From the NCBI GenBank assembly GCA_934338765.1, contig CAKRHL010000067.1:1-10080 (forward strand): a DNA stretch of 10,080 bases, written 5' to 3'. This document shows, piece after piece, positions 1-6,317 of the stretch. Below the pieces are notes generated by a model. It ran no database searches and was not told the origin of the DNA. It saw nothing but the letters and a program-made list of their open reading frames with translations. The stretch's first letter is position 1; each line of letters opens with the position of its first letter. The position numbers were made by a program, and so were the translations under genes. Origin of the DNA: an uncultured Lachnospiraceae bacterium. GTDB lineage: Bacteria; Bacillota; Clostridia; Lachnospirales; Lachnospiraceae.

Positions 1-483
1 CCTTTACTTTACGGTGGTGCCCAGGAGCAGAGCAGGAGAGCAGGAACCGAGAATGTTGCCGGTATCGTTGGTATGGGAAAAGCTGCTCAGCTCTCTCTGG
101 AGCACATGGATGAATATGCCCTGCAGGAGTCTGTACTCCGGGATCATCTAATGCACCGTATCCTTTCCGAAATCCCTATGACCCGATTGAACGGAAACAG
201 CAAAAAACGCCTTCCGGGCAATTTAAATGTAAGCTTTCAGGGAATTGACGGAGCCACGCTGATCGCTATGCTGGAAACAAAGGATATTTATGTATCCGGC
301 GGTTCTGCCTGTTCTTCTGCCGATCAGGCTCCTTCCCATGTACTGCATGCCATCGGACTCCCTGATGATATGGCTCTTGGTGCACTGCGTATAACCGTAG
401 GCCATGAAAATACCATGGAAGAGATCAATGAAACCTTTGAAAATATCCGTTCCTTCGTGCAGGAGCTTCGGCAGATTTCATAA
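1..483 (+). CDS. Cysteine desulfurase (NifS/IscS family), C-terminal part; 5' end outside the window
   Basis: This is a PLP-dependent enzyme that takes sulfur from L-cysteine and holds it as a persulfide, for Fe-S cluster or thio-tRNA synthesis in the cytosol. The reading frame is open from base 1 and gives 160 residues before the TAA at 481-483. The first visible residues include GGAQEQSRRAGTEN, the conserved stretch that follows the PLP-lysine loop in this family. The loop SGGSACSS holds the catalytic cysteine (codon 310-312), followed by PSHVLHAIG and by LRITVGHENT, a typical family C-terminus. A full family member has about 380-400 residues, so roughly the last 40 percent is seen. Any start at the internal ATG (73) would be false, because homology continues upstream of it. 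The gene faces a convergent - strand unit, so it ends its own transcription unit here. Which pathway it serves (Isc/Suf, NAD or tRNA thiolation) cannot be told without the upstream genes. Confidence 0.95.
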   Translation, partial: PLLYGGAQEQSRRAGTENVAGIVGMGKAAQLSLEHMDEYALQESVLRDHLMHRILSEIPMTRLNGNSKKRLPGNLNVSFQGIDGATLIAMLETKDIYVSGGSACSSADQAPSHVLHAIGLPDDMALGALRITVGHENTMEEINETFENIRSFVQELRQIS

Positions 484-505
484 AAAAGACAAAACCAGCG
501 TTTTG
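482..505 (-). terminator. Probable Rho-independent terminator of the rqcH-hisJ unit
   Basis: CAAAAC (490-495) and GTTTTG (500-505) form a perfect 6-bp stem with a 4-base loop. Read on the - strand, the stem is followed by TCTTTTTTA, a good U-tract. It lies about 30 bases past the stop codon of the histidinol-phosphatase gene. The stem is AT-rich and weak. On the + strand no T-run follows it, so it is unlikely to stop the cysteine desulfurase transcript. Confidence 0.5.
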
Positions 506-535
506 CCCTCCAGGAATTGCTTTCTATATAGATGT

Positions 536-1378
536 TTAAAGGGGGATCATTTCCGGCCGGCGTCCCCGGAACTCCGTGTAATACCGAAAACCGCATTTTC
601 GCAAAAGCTCCGGAATCCCCTCAAAAGCGTATGCCAGATGCTTCGTTTCATGGGCATCAGAACCAACGGTAATGATCTCTCCCCCAAGCTCCCGGTAGCG
701 TTTCAGCACCTTTTCCTGAGGATTTGTATGACCAAGGCCATATTTGATCCCGGCGGTATTGACCTCTATGCCTTTGCCTTTTGACAGAAGGAGATGAAGG
801 ATCTCGTCGATCATATCGGACGAGTCCCGGAAGCACCGCTCCATATATGCCTCGTCAATGATCCCCTGCGCCCTGTTTTTCTGCTGTGTCGGGGTATAAC
901 GGATAATATAATCAATATGGCCGTACACATCAAACTCCGTATCCGTCCTGATATTTTCCATGGTGATCTCGTAATATCTGCGGATCCCTTCTTTTTCGGA
1001 AAACTGTTTCCAGAAGGACGGATAATACGGATCTACATTATCCACTAAATGGGTCGAACCTATTACAAAATCGAAAGGATGGGCATGGATCAGCTCATTG
1101 CACCGTTTGGACAGATACGGTTTCAGTCCAAGCTCCACGCCCCGGCGGATCCCAAACTGCGGATATTTTCCCTGTAGATAGGAGAGCATCTCAAAATAAG
1201 GCTCCATCTCAAACAAAAACTCCACACCATTTCCGGTATCCGGAAAATCGTAATCAATATGATCCGTAAAACAGATCGAATCCAGCCCCAGCTTAATCCC
1301 CCGCCGGACCATTGCCTCCATCGGAGTATCACTATCGGTAGAAAATGATGTGTGTACATGGTTATCAGAACGTATCAT
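536..1378 (-). CDS. hisJ: PHP-domain histidinol-phosphatase, HisJ family
   Basis: This is a 280-residue PHP-superfamily metal-dependent phosphoesterase. The HisJ/HisK family hydrolyses L-histidinol phosphate to histidinol in histidine synthesis, in the cytosol. The PHP metal ligands appear in order: HVH (H7, H9), FTDH (D39, H40), RRGVELG (E82), GSTH (H110), YGHIDY (H154) and GSDAH (D241, H243). The length fits the family (about 260-280). I chose the ATG at 1376-1378 because it puts the HxH motif at residues 7-9, as is usual, with AAAGGAA upstream. The ATGs at 1432 and 1414 would add an extension with no family likeness. It follows rqcH by 72 bases on the same strand, so the two are probably cotranscribed, with no evident functional link. 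Clostridia often carry several PHP phosphoesterases of this type, and no other histidine gene is in view, so another phosphate ester could be the substrate. The fold is near certain; the substrate less so. Confidence 0.87.
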   Translation of the reverse strand: MIRSDNHVHTSFSTDSDTPMEAMVRRGIKLGLDSICFTDHIDYDFPDTGNGVEFLFEMEPYFEMLSYLQGKYPQFGIRRGVELGLKPYLSKRCNELIHAHPFDFVIGSTHLVDNVDPYYPSFWKQFSEKEGIRRYYEITMENIRTDTEFDVYGHIDYIIRYTPTQQKNRAQGIIDEAYMERCFRDSSDMIDEILHLLLSKGKGIEVNTAGIKYGLGHTNPQEKVLKRYRELGGEIITVGSDAHETKHLAYAFEGIPELLRKCGFRYYTEFRGRRPEMIPL

Positions 1379-1416
1379 AATAATTTTCCATTCCTTTCTC
1401 GGTCCATAAACCATCG

Positions 1417-1430
1417 GTTGCACGGGCAAC
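1417..1430. other. Small intercistronic hairpin between rqcH and hisJ
   Basis: GTTGC (1417-1421) and GCAAC (1426-1430) are perfectly complementary around a 4-base loop. The hairpin lies in the 72-base spacer between the rqcH stop and the hisJ start. On the - strand it is not followed by a T-run, so it does not look like a terminator. It could be a processing or stability element. No convincing separate hisJ promoter was seen here. Confidence 0.3.
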
Positions 1431-1450
1431 AATTTATAAATATTTTATCT

Positions 1451-3241
1451 CTAATCCTCTACTTCCTTAAGACCGGAAATGTCCGGAACGATAGTCATGG
1501 AATAATTGGTGTAATATACGACAAAGCCCGGCTTGCTTCCGTTTGGCTTTTTGATGTGTTTTCTCTGAATATAATCAATCTCAGCTTTTGCCTGATCCTT
1601 CGCCTTGGAATACCAGCCAGCCAGAGCTGCTGCCTCCTCAAAGGTTTTGTCCGGCAGTTCCTTTCCCTCGGTCTTTACGATCACATGGGAGCCGGCCGTC
1701 CCTTTGGCATGAAACCACCAGTCACCGCCATTGGCAAAGTGGAAGGTGAGTTCATCATTCTGGTAATTATTTCTGCCCACGTACATATGAAATCCATCAG
1801 AGGAAATATAATGAAACGGCTTGCTCTTGACCTTGACACGCCCCCTGTTGCTGCGAGGCTGTGCATGCTTCTTCACATAACCGCACTCGGAAAGCTCCTG
1901 ACGGATCAATGCCAGATCCTCCTCCTGGCGGGCAATATCCAGTGCATTGCTCACCGACTCCAGATGTTCAATTTCCTGTCTCGTTTCCTCCAACTGAACC
2001 GTCAATGCCTCGAAGGTTCTTTTTAACTTGGCATATTTATCAAAGTACCGCTTGGCATTTTCCATGGCAGATTTCGTCTCGTCCAGCGGGATCCTGATCT
2101 CCTTGCCCTCATCATAATAGTTCTCACAGGTAAAACTTTTCTCTCCGCCCGCCAGACTATAGCCATAGGTTGTTAAAAGGTCACCATATACCTTATATTT
2201 ATCACGCTTTTTCGTATCACGGAGCTGTTTTTCCTGAAGCTCGTATTTCTTGCGGCAGCGTTCCAGTGCGGTATTGGTGACACGGCGAAGCTCAAAGGAT
2301 TTCTGATGGATCCGGGAATACAGTTCCTTCTGTGCATAAAAATCATACAACAGACGGCTGATGCTGTCATAGGAAATACTCCGGCAGGTCTCGTCCCTCT
2401 CATAGGAGGTCAGAGGAAATGCCGCAAACTCTACCGGCTCCTGTCCACGTTTGATCAGCGTCGGAGCGAAGGAGTGGGAGAGTAACTCCTCCCGGAGACG
2501 CTCAAAATTGCGGAACAGATGAAGCCGCTCCATATCCGAAAACTCACTGGTAGAGGTGGCATCCTGCAGACTCGCCCGGTATAAAAGTTCATTGGCCATA
2601 ACAGGACTGAAGCCGGTCAGAGAGGTATACAGTGCCTTTGCCGGCGGCATGGGCTTTGTCAGTATTTTTTCCGTAAACTCCTCACAGTTTACCGTAAAGG
2701 GATCCAGTTTTTCCTGTGTATTAGGGATAAAATATGTTCTGCCCGGCAGCACCTCACGCACAGAGCTGACAAGAGCTGAGACCCGTTTGATGCTGTCAAT
2801 GATCACATCGTCCTCCTGACAGAAAATGATATTGCTGTGCTTTCCCATAAGTTCAATATATAATTTCTTGTGACACAGATCCCCCATCTCATTCAGATGC
2901 TCCAGTTCAAAGCAAAGCACACGCTCCAGACCCATTTGCCGGACAGAGAGGATCCTGCTGTTGGACAGATGCTTCCTGAGAACCATACAAAAGGTCGGTG
3001 CCGTCATAGGAGAGTTCTTGGTCTCCTCCGTTTCATAGATCAGTGGAAGACTTGGATTTACCGAAAGCACCAGCTTTTTCTGGCTGCGGACAGTCCTTCC
3101 TTCCTCACCGGCTCTGCTCTGCTTGATCGTCAGAAGCAGCTCGTCCTTCTCCGGCTGTGCGATCTTGGCAATACGGCCTCCCGCCAGATCACGCTCCAGT
3201 TCATATACGATATTTGCAATTACCATTCCATCTAATGCCAT
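1451..3241 (-). CDS. rqcH: RqcH (Rqc2/NEMF homologue, NFACT family), ribosome-associated quality control factor
   Basis: RqcH binds stalled 50S subunits carrying peptidyl-tRNA and recruits tRNA-Ala to add a C-terminal alanine tail, marking the chain for degradation. Older annotations call the family fibronectin-binding protein FbpA. The 596-residue product has the full layout: an NFACT-N domain from residue 1 with GGRIAKIAQP (21-30), RKHL (89-92) and ELMGKHSNII (130-139); a helix-hairpin-helix-like segment around 196-225; a long charged coiled coil about 315-450; and an NFACT-R domain about 472-560 with GDWWFHAKGTAGSHVIV. The usual Asp-Arg pair that contacts tRNA in Bacillus RqcH appears as Glu106-Arg107 (GLERV), a conservative change. 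The ATG at 3239-3241 is preceded by AAGGGGGA at good spacing and gives the family-typical N-terminus; the longer frame to 3295 has no such support. It is first in a unit with hisJ and diverges from plsC. Confidence 0.95.
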   Translation of the reverse strand: MALDGMVIANIVYELERDLAGGRIAKIAQPEKDELLLTIKQSRAGEEGRTVRSQKKLVLSVNPSLPLIYETEETKNSPMTAPTFCMVLRKHLSNSRILSVRQMGLERVLCFELEHLNEMGDLCHKKLYIELMGKHSNIIFCQEDDVIIDSIKRVSALVSSVREVLPGRTYFIPNTQEKLDPFTVNCEEFTEKILTKPMPPAKALYTSLTGFSPVMANELLYRASLQDATSTSEFSDMERLHLFRNFERLREELLSHSFAPTLIKRGQEPVEFAAFPLTSYERDETCRSISYDSISRLLYDFYAQKELYSRIHQKSFELRRVTNTALERCRKKYELQEKQLRDTKKRDKYKVYGDLLTTYGYSLAGGEKSFTCENYYDEGKEIRIPLDETKSAMENAKRYFDKYAKLKRTFEALTVQLEETRQEIEHLESVSNALDIARQEEDLALIRQELSECGYVKKHAQPRSNRGRVKVKSKPFHYISSDGFHMYVGRNNYQNDELTFHFANGGDWWFHAKGTAGSHVIVKTEGKELPDKTFEEAAALAGWYSKAKDQAKAEIDYIQRKHIKKPNGSKPGFVVYYTNYSMTIVPDISGLKEVED

Positions 3242-3279
3242 GATCTCATCGTCCCCCTTATTACATTTTCTCTTGCTCC

Positions 3280-3308
3280 ATTTTATATGTACCACTCTCC
3301 TTTTGCAA
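3280..3308 (-). promoter_or_regulatory. Probable sigma-A promoter of rqcH
   Basis: On the - strand, TTGCAA (3303-3308) and TAAAAT (3280-3285) are separated by 17 bases, close to the TTGACA/TATAAT consensus. Transcription would start near 3273 and give a leader of about 30 bases before the rqcH ATG. The -35 box lies three bases from that of the divergent plsC promoter. Confidence 0.55.
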
Positions 3309-3311
3309 CAG

Positions 3312-3340
3312 TTGCCAAAAAAAAGTTAATATGGTACATT
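3312..3340 (+). promoter_or_regulatory. Probable sigma-A promoter of the plsC-like gene, extended -10
   Basis: TTGCCA (3312-3317) and TACATT (3335-3340) are separated by exactly 17 bases. A TGn extended -10 element stands directly before the -10 box (3332-3334). Transcription would begin near 3347 and leave a leader of about 48 bases. The promoter is back to back with that of rqcH. Confidence 0.55.
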
Positions 3341-3360
3341 ATCTATCAGAAGAAATGAAC

Positions 3361-3374
3361 GACGAAATATCGTC
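3361..3374 (+). other. Leader hairpin just upstream of the plsC ribosome binding site
   Basis: GACGA (3361-3365) and TCGTC (3370-3374) form a perfect 5-bp stem with an AATA loop. It would sit in the mRNA leader about 10 bases before the GAGGAAG ribosome binding site (3383-3389) of the TTG-started plsC gene. It could tune ribosome access; no T-run follows, so it is not a terminator. Confidence 0.3.
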
Positions 3375-3394
3375 ATGGAAATGAGGAAGAAAAG

Positions 3395-4135
3395 TTGCTT
3401 CGCTTTGTATACGTGTTGATCAGAAATTTACATAGAGCCTGGATGATTCCCCAGGCAGGCTATTATGCCGCAAGAGACCGGAAATATTCCGAGGAGTTCC
3501 GGTATCAATATGATCTGAAAATGATCCACCTGATGATGAAGACCGCGCGGATCTCCACCTCTGTGTATGGCCGGGAGAATCTGCCGTCTCATGGTGGCTA
3601 TGTCATGTTTCCCAATCATCAGGGCAAGTACGACGCTTTGGGGATCATGTACGGTCATCCTTTACCCTGTTCCATCGTGATGGATGATGCCAGATCCCAT
3701 ATGCCGTTGGTCAGTCAGTTTATTGATCTGGTGAAGGGCAAGCGCATCAAGCTCCACGATATCCGGCAGGCTGCCAGGATCATTCAGGAGGTTTCCGTAG
3801 AAACGGCACAAGGGCGGAAGTTCATTATCTTTCCGGCAGGAGGGTATAAGCACCGCAATGGCAATCATGTGGATCCTTTTAAACCCGGTGCCTTCAAAAG
3901 TGCCATGAAGTCAAAGGTTCCCATTGTCCCGGTGGCTCTGGTGGATTCCTGGAAAGTATATGACCTCAATTCTCTGCGCCGGGTTCGCACACAGATTTAT
4001 TTTCTGAAACCTCTCTATTATGAGGATTACAAGGATCTAAAGTCTGTGGAGGTCTGCGATCAGGTTTACCGAAGAGTATGTAAGGCAGTGAAGCTTGGAG
4101 AGCGCAATATGCCGGAACAGGCAGTACGCTGTTGA
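3395..4135 (+). CDS. plsC: PlsC-like 1-acyl-glycerol-3-phosphate acyltransferase
   Basis: This 246-residue member of the PlsC/LPLAT family probably acylates lysophosphatidic acid to phosphatidic acid at the membrane, feeding phospholipid synthesis. Motif I (HX4D) is NHQGKYD with H75 and D80. Motif II lies around KGKRIKL (114-120). Motif III is FPAGG (146-150), where the family normally has FPEG, so the usual glutamate is an alanine. Motif IV is VPIVPVALV (175-183). The N-terminus is hydrophobic and basic, fit for membrane contact, without an obvious cleavable signal. The start is TTG at 3395, with GAGGAAG ending five bases before it. No ATG exists in this frame upstream, and the first residues (LRFVYVLIRNL) look like an authentic start. 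It diverges from rqcH and has its own promoter. Other acyl acceptors are possible. Acyltransferase fold is confident; exact substrate less so. Confidence 0.85.
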   Translation: MLRFVYVLIRNLHRAWMIPQAGYYAARDRKYSEEFRYQYDLKMIHLMMKTARISTSVYGRENLPSHGGYVMFPNHQGKYDALGIMYGHPLPCSIVMDDARSHMPLVSQFIDLVKGKRIKLHDIRQAARIIQEVSVETAQGRKFIIFPAGGYKHRNGNHVDPFKPGAFKSAMKSKVPIVPVALVDSWKVYDLNSLRRVRTQIYFLKPLYYEDYKDLKSVEVCDQVYRRVCKAVKLGERNMPEQAVRC

Positions 4136-4218
4136 TCATGAACCGGTATATTACGCATATATTATGATGCAATGATCAAAAGCAGATAGTAAGCCTTACG
4201 AGGCTGATATCCGAAGTT

Positions 4219-4240
4219 AATAGTTATCAATAGTTTTATC
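4219..4240. repeat. Imperfect tandem direct repeat upstream of the 142-residue gene
   Basis: AATAGTTATC (4219-4228) is followed directly by AATAGTTTTATC (4229-4240), the same unit with two extra T's. It lies about 25 bases before the start of the next gene. The rest of the 4136-4264 gap is AT-rich with several TATA-like stretches (for example 4147-4165), but no pair of boxes at good spacing could be chosen as a promoter. The repeat may be a protein site or chance. Confidence 0.3.
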
Positions 4241-4264
4241 AGACACAGGAAAGGAGGAAGTCCC

Positions 4265-4693
4265 ATGAAACAGTTACGAAAACAGCGCTGGCTGATCGTT
4301 ATCATGCTTTTCTTTGTTCTTATTTCAGGGATTGGTACGGATGCTACCAGGATCTCACAGATTGACACCTCCTGTGATTTCCGTCAGGAAAGCCTGCTTT
4401 CCACACTTTCTTCAATCCAGACGGATTCTCCTGATCTTTGCAGTCCGGAGCAGTTAGGCATCCGCTCATTGCAGCCGAAGCTTGAGGTCTCACGCCCCGC
4501 TGCCTTCCGCCAGGACGGACGGCAGCAGCGTCTCTTACTGCTGTTATATACGGCGATCATATTCTGTTTCTGTGTCTTTTTTGCCCGGAGAAACTATGAA
4601 CCGGCATTCTACGAATCTTTAACACATCATCTTTCCCTTATCATGCATTTTATCCATGACAAGGATGGTCAGAAAATCTCTCTTTCTTTCTAA
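4265..4693 (+). CDS. Unknown two-pass membrane protein, 142 residues
   Basis: I do not recognise this family. The ATG at 4265 is preceded by AAAGGAGG at ideal spacing (7 bases), so translation is well supported. The product has a basic N-terminus (KQLRKQR), a hydrophobic segment at about residues 10-24, a polar region at about 25-88 rich in Ser, Gln and Asp, a second hydrophobic segment at about 90-107, then RRNYE and a histidine-rich tail. The positive-inside rule puts both ends in the cytoplasm and the 25-88 loop outside. That loop has only two cysteines (C37, C59), which could form a disulfide. An uncleaved anchor is more likely than a signal peptide, though cleavage near SGIGTDA is possible. 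It lies 129 bases after plsC on the same strand and is followed by a probable terminator. No function is offered. Confidence 0.75.
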   Translation: MKQLRKQRWLIVIMLFFVLISGIGTDATRISQIDTSCDFRQESLLSTLSSIQTDSPDLCSPEQLGIRSLQPKLEVSRPAAFRQDGRQQRLLLLLYTAIIFCFCVFFARRNYEPAFYESLTHHLSLIMHFIHDKDGQKISLSF

Positions 4694-4735
4694 AGGTACC
4701 TTGCCTGTCAAAACAGGTTTCTTTTGTGTACCTTT
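4692..4735 (+). terminator. Compound hairpin, probable terminator after the 142-residue gene
   Basis: An inner hairpin, CCTGT (4704-4708) and ACAGG (4713-4717), is followed by TTTCTTTTGT, the form of an intrinsic terminator. An outer 8-bp perfect repeat, AAAGGTAC (4692-4699) and GTACCTTT (4728-4735), encloses it and begins within the gene's TAA stop codon. The two stems could form one long structure or alternate. Confidence 0.5.
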
Positions 4736-4747
4736 CATTCACGTAAC

Positions 4748-4776
4748 TTGAAAAATGAATATTGGCACGTTATGTG
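4748..4776 (+). promoter_or_regulatory. Possible weak promoter of the 45-residue small protein gene
   Basis: TTGAAA (4748-4753) and TATGTG (4771-4776) are 17 bases apart. The -35 box is good but the -10 box is poor (3 of 6). If the hairpin before it does terminate transcription, a promoter is needed here, and this is the best candidate seen. Confidence 0.3.
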
Positions 4777-4798
4777 CAGAAAAGAAAAGGAGTTTATT

Positions 4799-4936
4799 AT
4801 GAGTACAACTATCATTTTAGCTATTGTAGGTGTCGTGATCTTAGGGGTAACAATCTTCAGTTTCCAGTTTTCCAACGGAGGCTCTGTCTCTGACACAGAA
4901 GCCGGCAACGAAGCAAAGAGCGGCAGCAGTAAATAA
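4799..4936 (+). CDS. Small single-pass membrane protein, 45 residues, unknown function
   Basis: The product has a short N-terminus (MSTT), a hydrophobic stretch at about residues 4-24 rich in Ile, Val, Leu and Gly, then a polar tail with Ser, Gly, Asp, Glu and Lys (about 28-45). The ATG at 4799 follows AAAAGGAG (4785-4792) at good spacing. The same frame runs upstream to an ATG at 4724, but that would place 25 polar residues before the membrane segment, lacks a ribosome binding site and would start inside the hairpin. The N-terminus has no positive charge, so orientation is uncertain. It ends 14 bases before the stop of the convergent carboxypeptidase gene. I do not recognise the family. Small anchored peptides of this form can act as membrane-complex partners, but nothing here shows that. 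Confidence 0.65.
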   Translation: MSTTIILAIVGVVILGVTIFSFQFSNGGSVSDTEAGNEAKSGSSK

Positions 4937-4950
4937 TCTGTCGTAATACC

Positions 4951-6207
4951 TCACGAAAACACATAATTCCGAAATAAGTGTTTTAACACATAGGGGAAAT
5001 CTACAGCAGCAGTATCCTGCCCTGTATAAATAGGAGACGTTGTTATGACCTCTCCATTTAGCAGGATTTCCCGGCTGCCCACAATATCCCCGCTGCGGAC
5101 AGGTGCAGTAAGCTTCTCCGGCAGAGACGTCCGGATCTCAATGACGTCATCCACCCTGAGAGGCAGCTGCAGGCTGTCCGTATCTTCTTTTGGCATAGAA
5201 ACCGTGACACAGCGGTCGCGTCCATTTTCCACCGGCAGCTCCCATGTATCCTGATCCGTCGGGATCTCACAGGTTTTAAAACCTTCAAAACCGTAATCCA
5301 TAAGCTTTGTGGTATCCGACCATTTATATGTCTTATGTGGCGGCCAGCCACAGGCAAGAACTGCAGATACCAGGGTACGGTTATTCTTTGTGGCAGCACC
5401 ACAGAAGCAATATCCTGCATTTCCGGTAAAACCGGTCTTGATCCCAAGAGCCCCCTGATACATACTGAGAAATGCATCATGATTGGACACATGAAAACTC
5501 CGATTTCCGGATTCATCCCGGAACTGATACTGCGGTGTCCGGATCACTTTTTGAAACTCCTTGTTCTGAATCGCATAGGCAGCGATCATACAGAGCTCCT
5601 TTGCTGTGGTATAATGCTCCGGATCATCCAGCCCGTTTGGTGTGACAAAATGCGTTGAGACACAACCGATCTCTTCTGCCTTTTTGTTCATCTGATCCGC
5701 AAAACCTTCCACGGAGCCCCCAAGAAATTCCGCAATGGCAACAGCGGTATCGTTATGGGATTCTAACATCAGGGAATATAACAGATCACCCAGACGGTAT
5801 CGCTCCCCTTCCCGGATATTTAACCGGACATCCGGCATAGATGCGGCATAAGCAGATACAGAAACCATTTCATCCAGCCGGCCGGATTCCAATGCCAGAA
5901 TACATGTCATGATCTTGGTGGTACTTGCCATAGGCATTTTTTCATTCTCATTTTTTGAAAGAAGAAGCCTTCCTGACCCGGTATCCATCACACAGTATGC
6001 CTTTGCGTAGAGTGAGGACGGAGTAGAAGCCGCTATACTGGAACCCAGCTCTGATGCCGTCATACGCACGACCGGTACAACCGAAACTGCCGGCTGCTGT
6101 GATGGTTTCCAAAAGACCTGTTCCTGTATTTTCATATGATCGTTTAATGGTTTCGCCAAAAGAAAAATACAAACGACAAGTAAAAGAAAACTTATGATTT
6201 TTTGCAT
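4951..6207 (-). CDS. Serine-type D-Ala-D-Ala carboxypeptidase (PBP5/DacF-like, peptidase family S11)
   Basis: This penicillin-binding protein removes the terminal D-alanine of peptidoglycan stem pentapeptides outside the membrane, limiting cross-linking. The 418-residue product starts with one hydrophobic segment (about residues 4-18), a signal or anchor, then a linker rich in Val, Ser and Pro to about residue 65. All three S11 motifs are present: SxxK as S95-T-T-K98, SxN as S150-H-N152, and KTG as K257-T-G259. From about 313 to 395 lies the beta-rich PBP5 C-terminal domain. The end (YVLKHLFRNYVFS) could be a short amphipathic anchor. ATG at 6205-6207 follows AGGG (6215-6218) at 7 bases. Length and order suit the family. 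The gene stands alone, convergent with the small protein gene and divergent from the decarboxylase operon. Vegetative DacA and sporulation DacF/DacB types cannot be told apart here. Confidence 0.93.
   Translation of the reverse strand: MQKIISFLLLVVCIFLLAKPLNDHMKIQEQVFWKPSQQPAVSVVPVVRMTASELGSSIAASTPSSLYAKAYCVMDTGSGRLLLSKNENEKMPMASTTKIMTCILALESGRLDEMVSVSAYAASMPDVRLNIREGERYRLGDLLYSLMLESHNDTAVAIAEFLGGSVEGFADQMNKKAEEIGCVSTHFVTPNGLDDPEHYTTAKELCMIAAYAIQNKEFQKVIRTPQYQFRDESGNRSFHVSNHDAFLSMYQGALGIKTGFTGNAGYCFCGAATKNNRTLVSAVLACGWPPHKTYKWSDTTKLMDYGFEGFKTCEIPTDQDTWELPVENGRDRCVTVSMPKEDTDSLQLPLRVDDVIEIRTSLPEKLTAPVRSGDIVGSREILLNGEVITTSPIYTGQDTAAVDFPYVLKHLFRNYVFS
4956..4984. terminator. Possible shared terminator stem inside the 3' end of the carboxypeptidase gene
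   Basis: AAAACAC (4956-4962) and GTGTTTT (4978-4984) are a perfect 7-bp inverted repeat with a 15-base loop, ending in TTTT on both strands. It lies 20 bases past the stop of the 45-residue gene and within the last codons of the convergent carboxypeptidase gene. The only T-runs are short and belong to the stem, so it would be a weak terminator. Confidence 0.3.
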
Positions 6208-6240
6208 GATATTACCCTGTATTTCATATAGAATTACCTA

Positions 6241-6246
6241 ATTATA
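6241..6246 (-). promoter_or_regulatory. Possible -10 box of the carboxypeptidase gene
   Basis: A perfect TATAAT reads on the - strand at 6246-6241, 33 bases before the start codon. No good TTGACA-like box lies 16-18 bases upstream; that position overlaps the 6256-6279 inverted repeat, so transcription may be weak or activator-dependent. Confidence 0.4.
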
Positions 6247-6255
6247 TGAAGAAAC

Positions 6256-6279
6256 GGAAGAATCATTCTTTTTTCTTCC
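6256..6279. repeat. Inverted repeat 1 in the divergent regulatory region
   Basis: GGAAGAA (6256-6262) and TTCTTCC (6273-6279) are a perfect 7-bp inverted repeat with a 10-base spacer. It overlaps the place where a -35 box for the - strand carboxypeptidase promoter would sit. It could be an operator or an RNA hairpin. Confidence 0.45.
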
Positions 6280-6287
6280 CGGAACAA

Positions 6288-6317
6288 AAAAATGGCGAAA
6301 AAACGGTTGCCATTTTT
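6288..6317. repeat. Inverted repeat 2, overlapping the decarboxylase operon -35 box
   Basis: AAAAATGGC (6288-6296) and GCCATTTTT (6309-6317) are a perfect 9-bp inverted repeat with a 12-base spacer. The right arm overlaps a TTGCCA hexamer (6307-6312) usable as a -35 box on the + strand. It starts nine bases after inverted repeat 1. Read on the - strand it also resembles a terminator (stem then seven T's), but no gene upstream on that strand needs one. An operator is the simplest reading. Confidence 0.5.

Noticed and set aside
404..784. 126-codon + strand frame crossing the end of the cysteine desulfurase gene
   Set aside because: It starts inside the desulfurase in another frame and runs antisense to hisJ. 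It has basic, low-sense composition and no support.
1352..2026. 224-codon open frame on the + strand
   Set aside because: It is antisense to the 3' end of rqcH and crosses into hisJ. Both - strand frames match known families, and this frame has no ribosome binding site or motif.
4724..4798. Longer N-terminus for the 45-residue protein, from ATG 4724
   Set aside because: It would start inside the hairpin without a ribosome binding site, while ATG 4799 has AAAAGGAG at good spacing and gives a clean membrane-anchored product.
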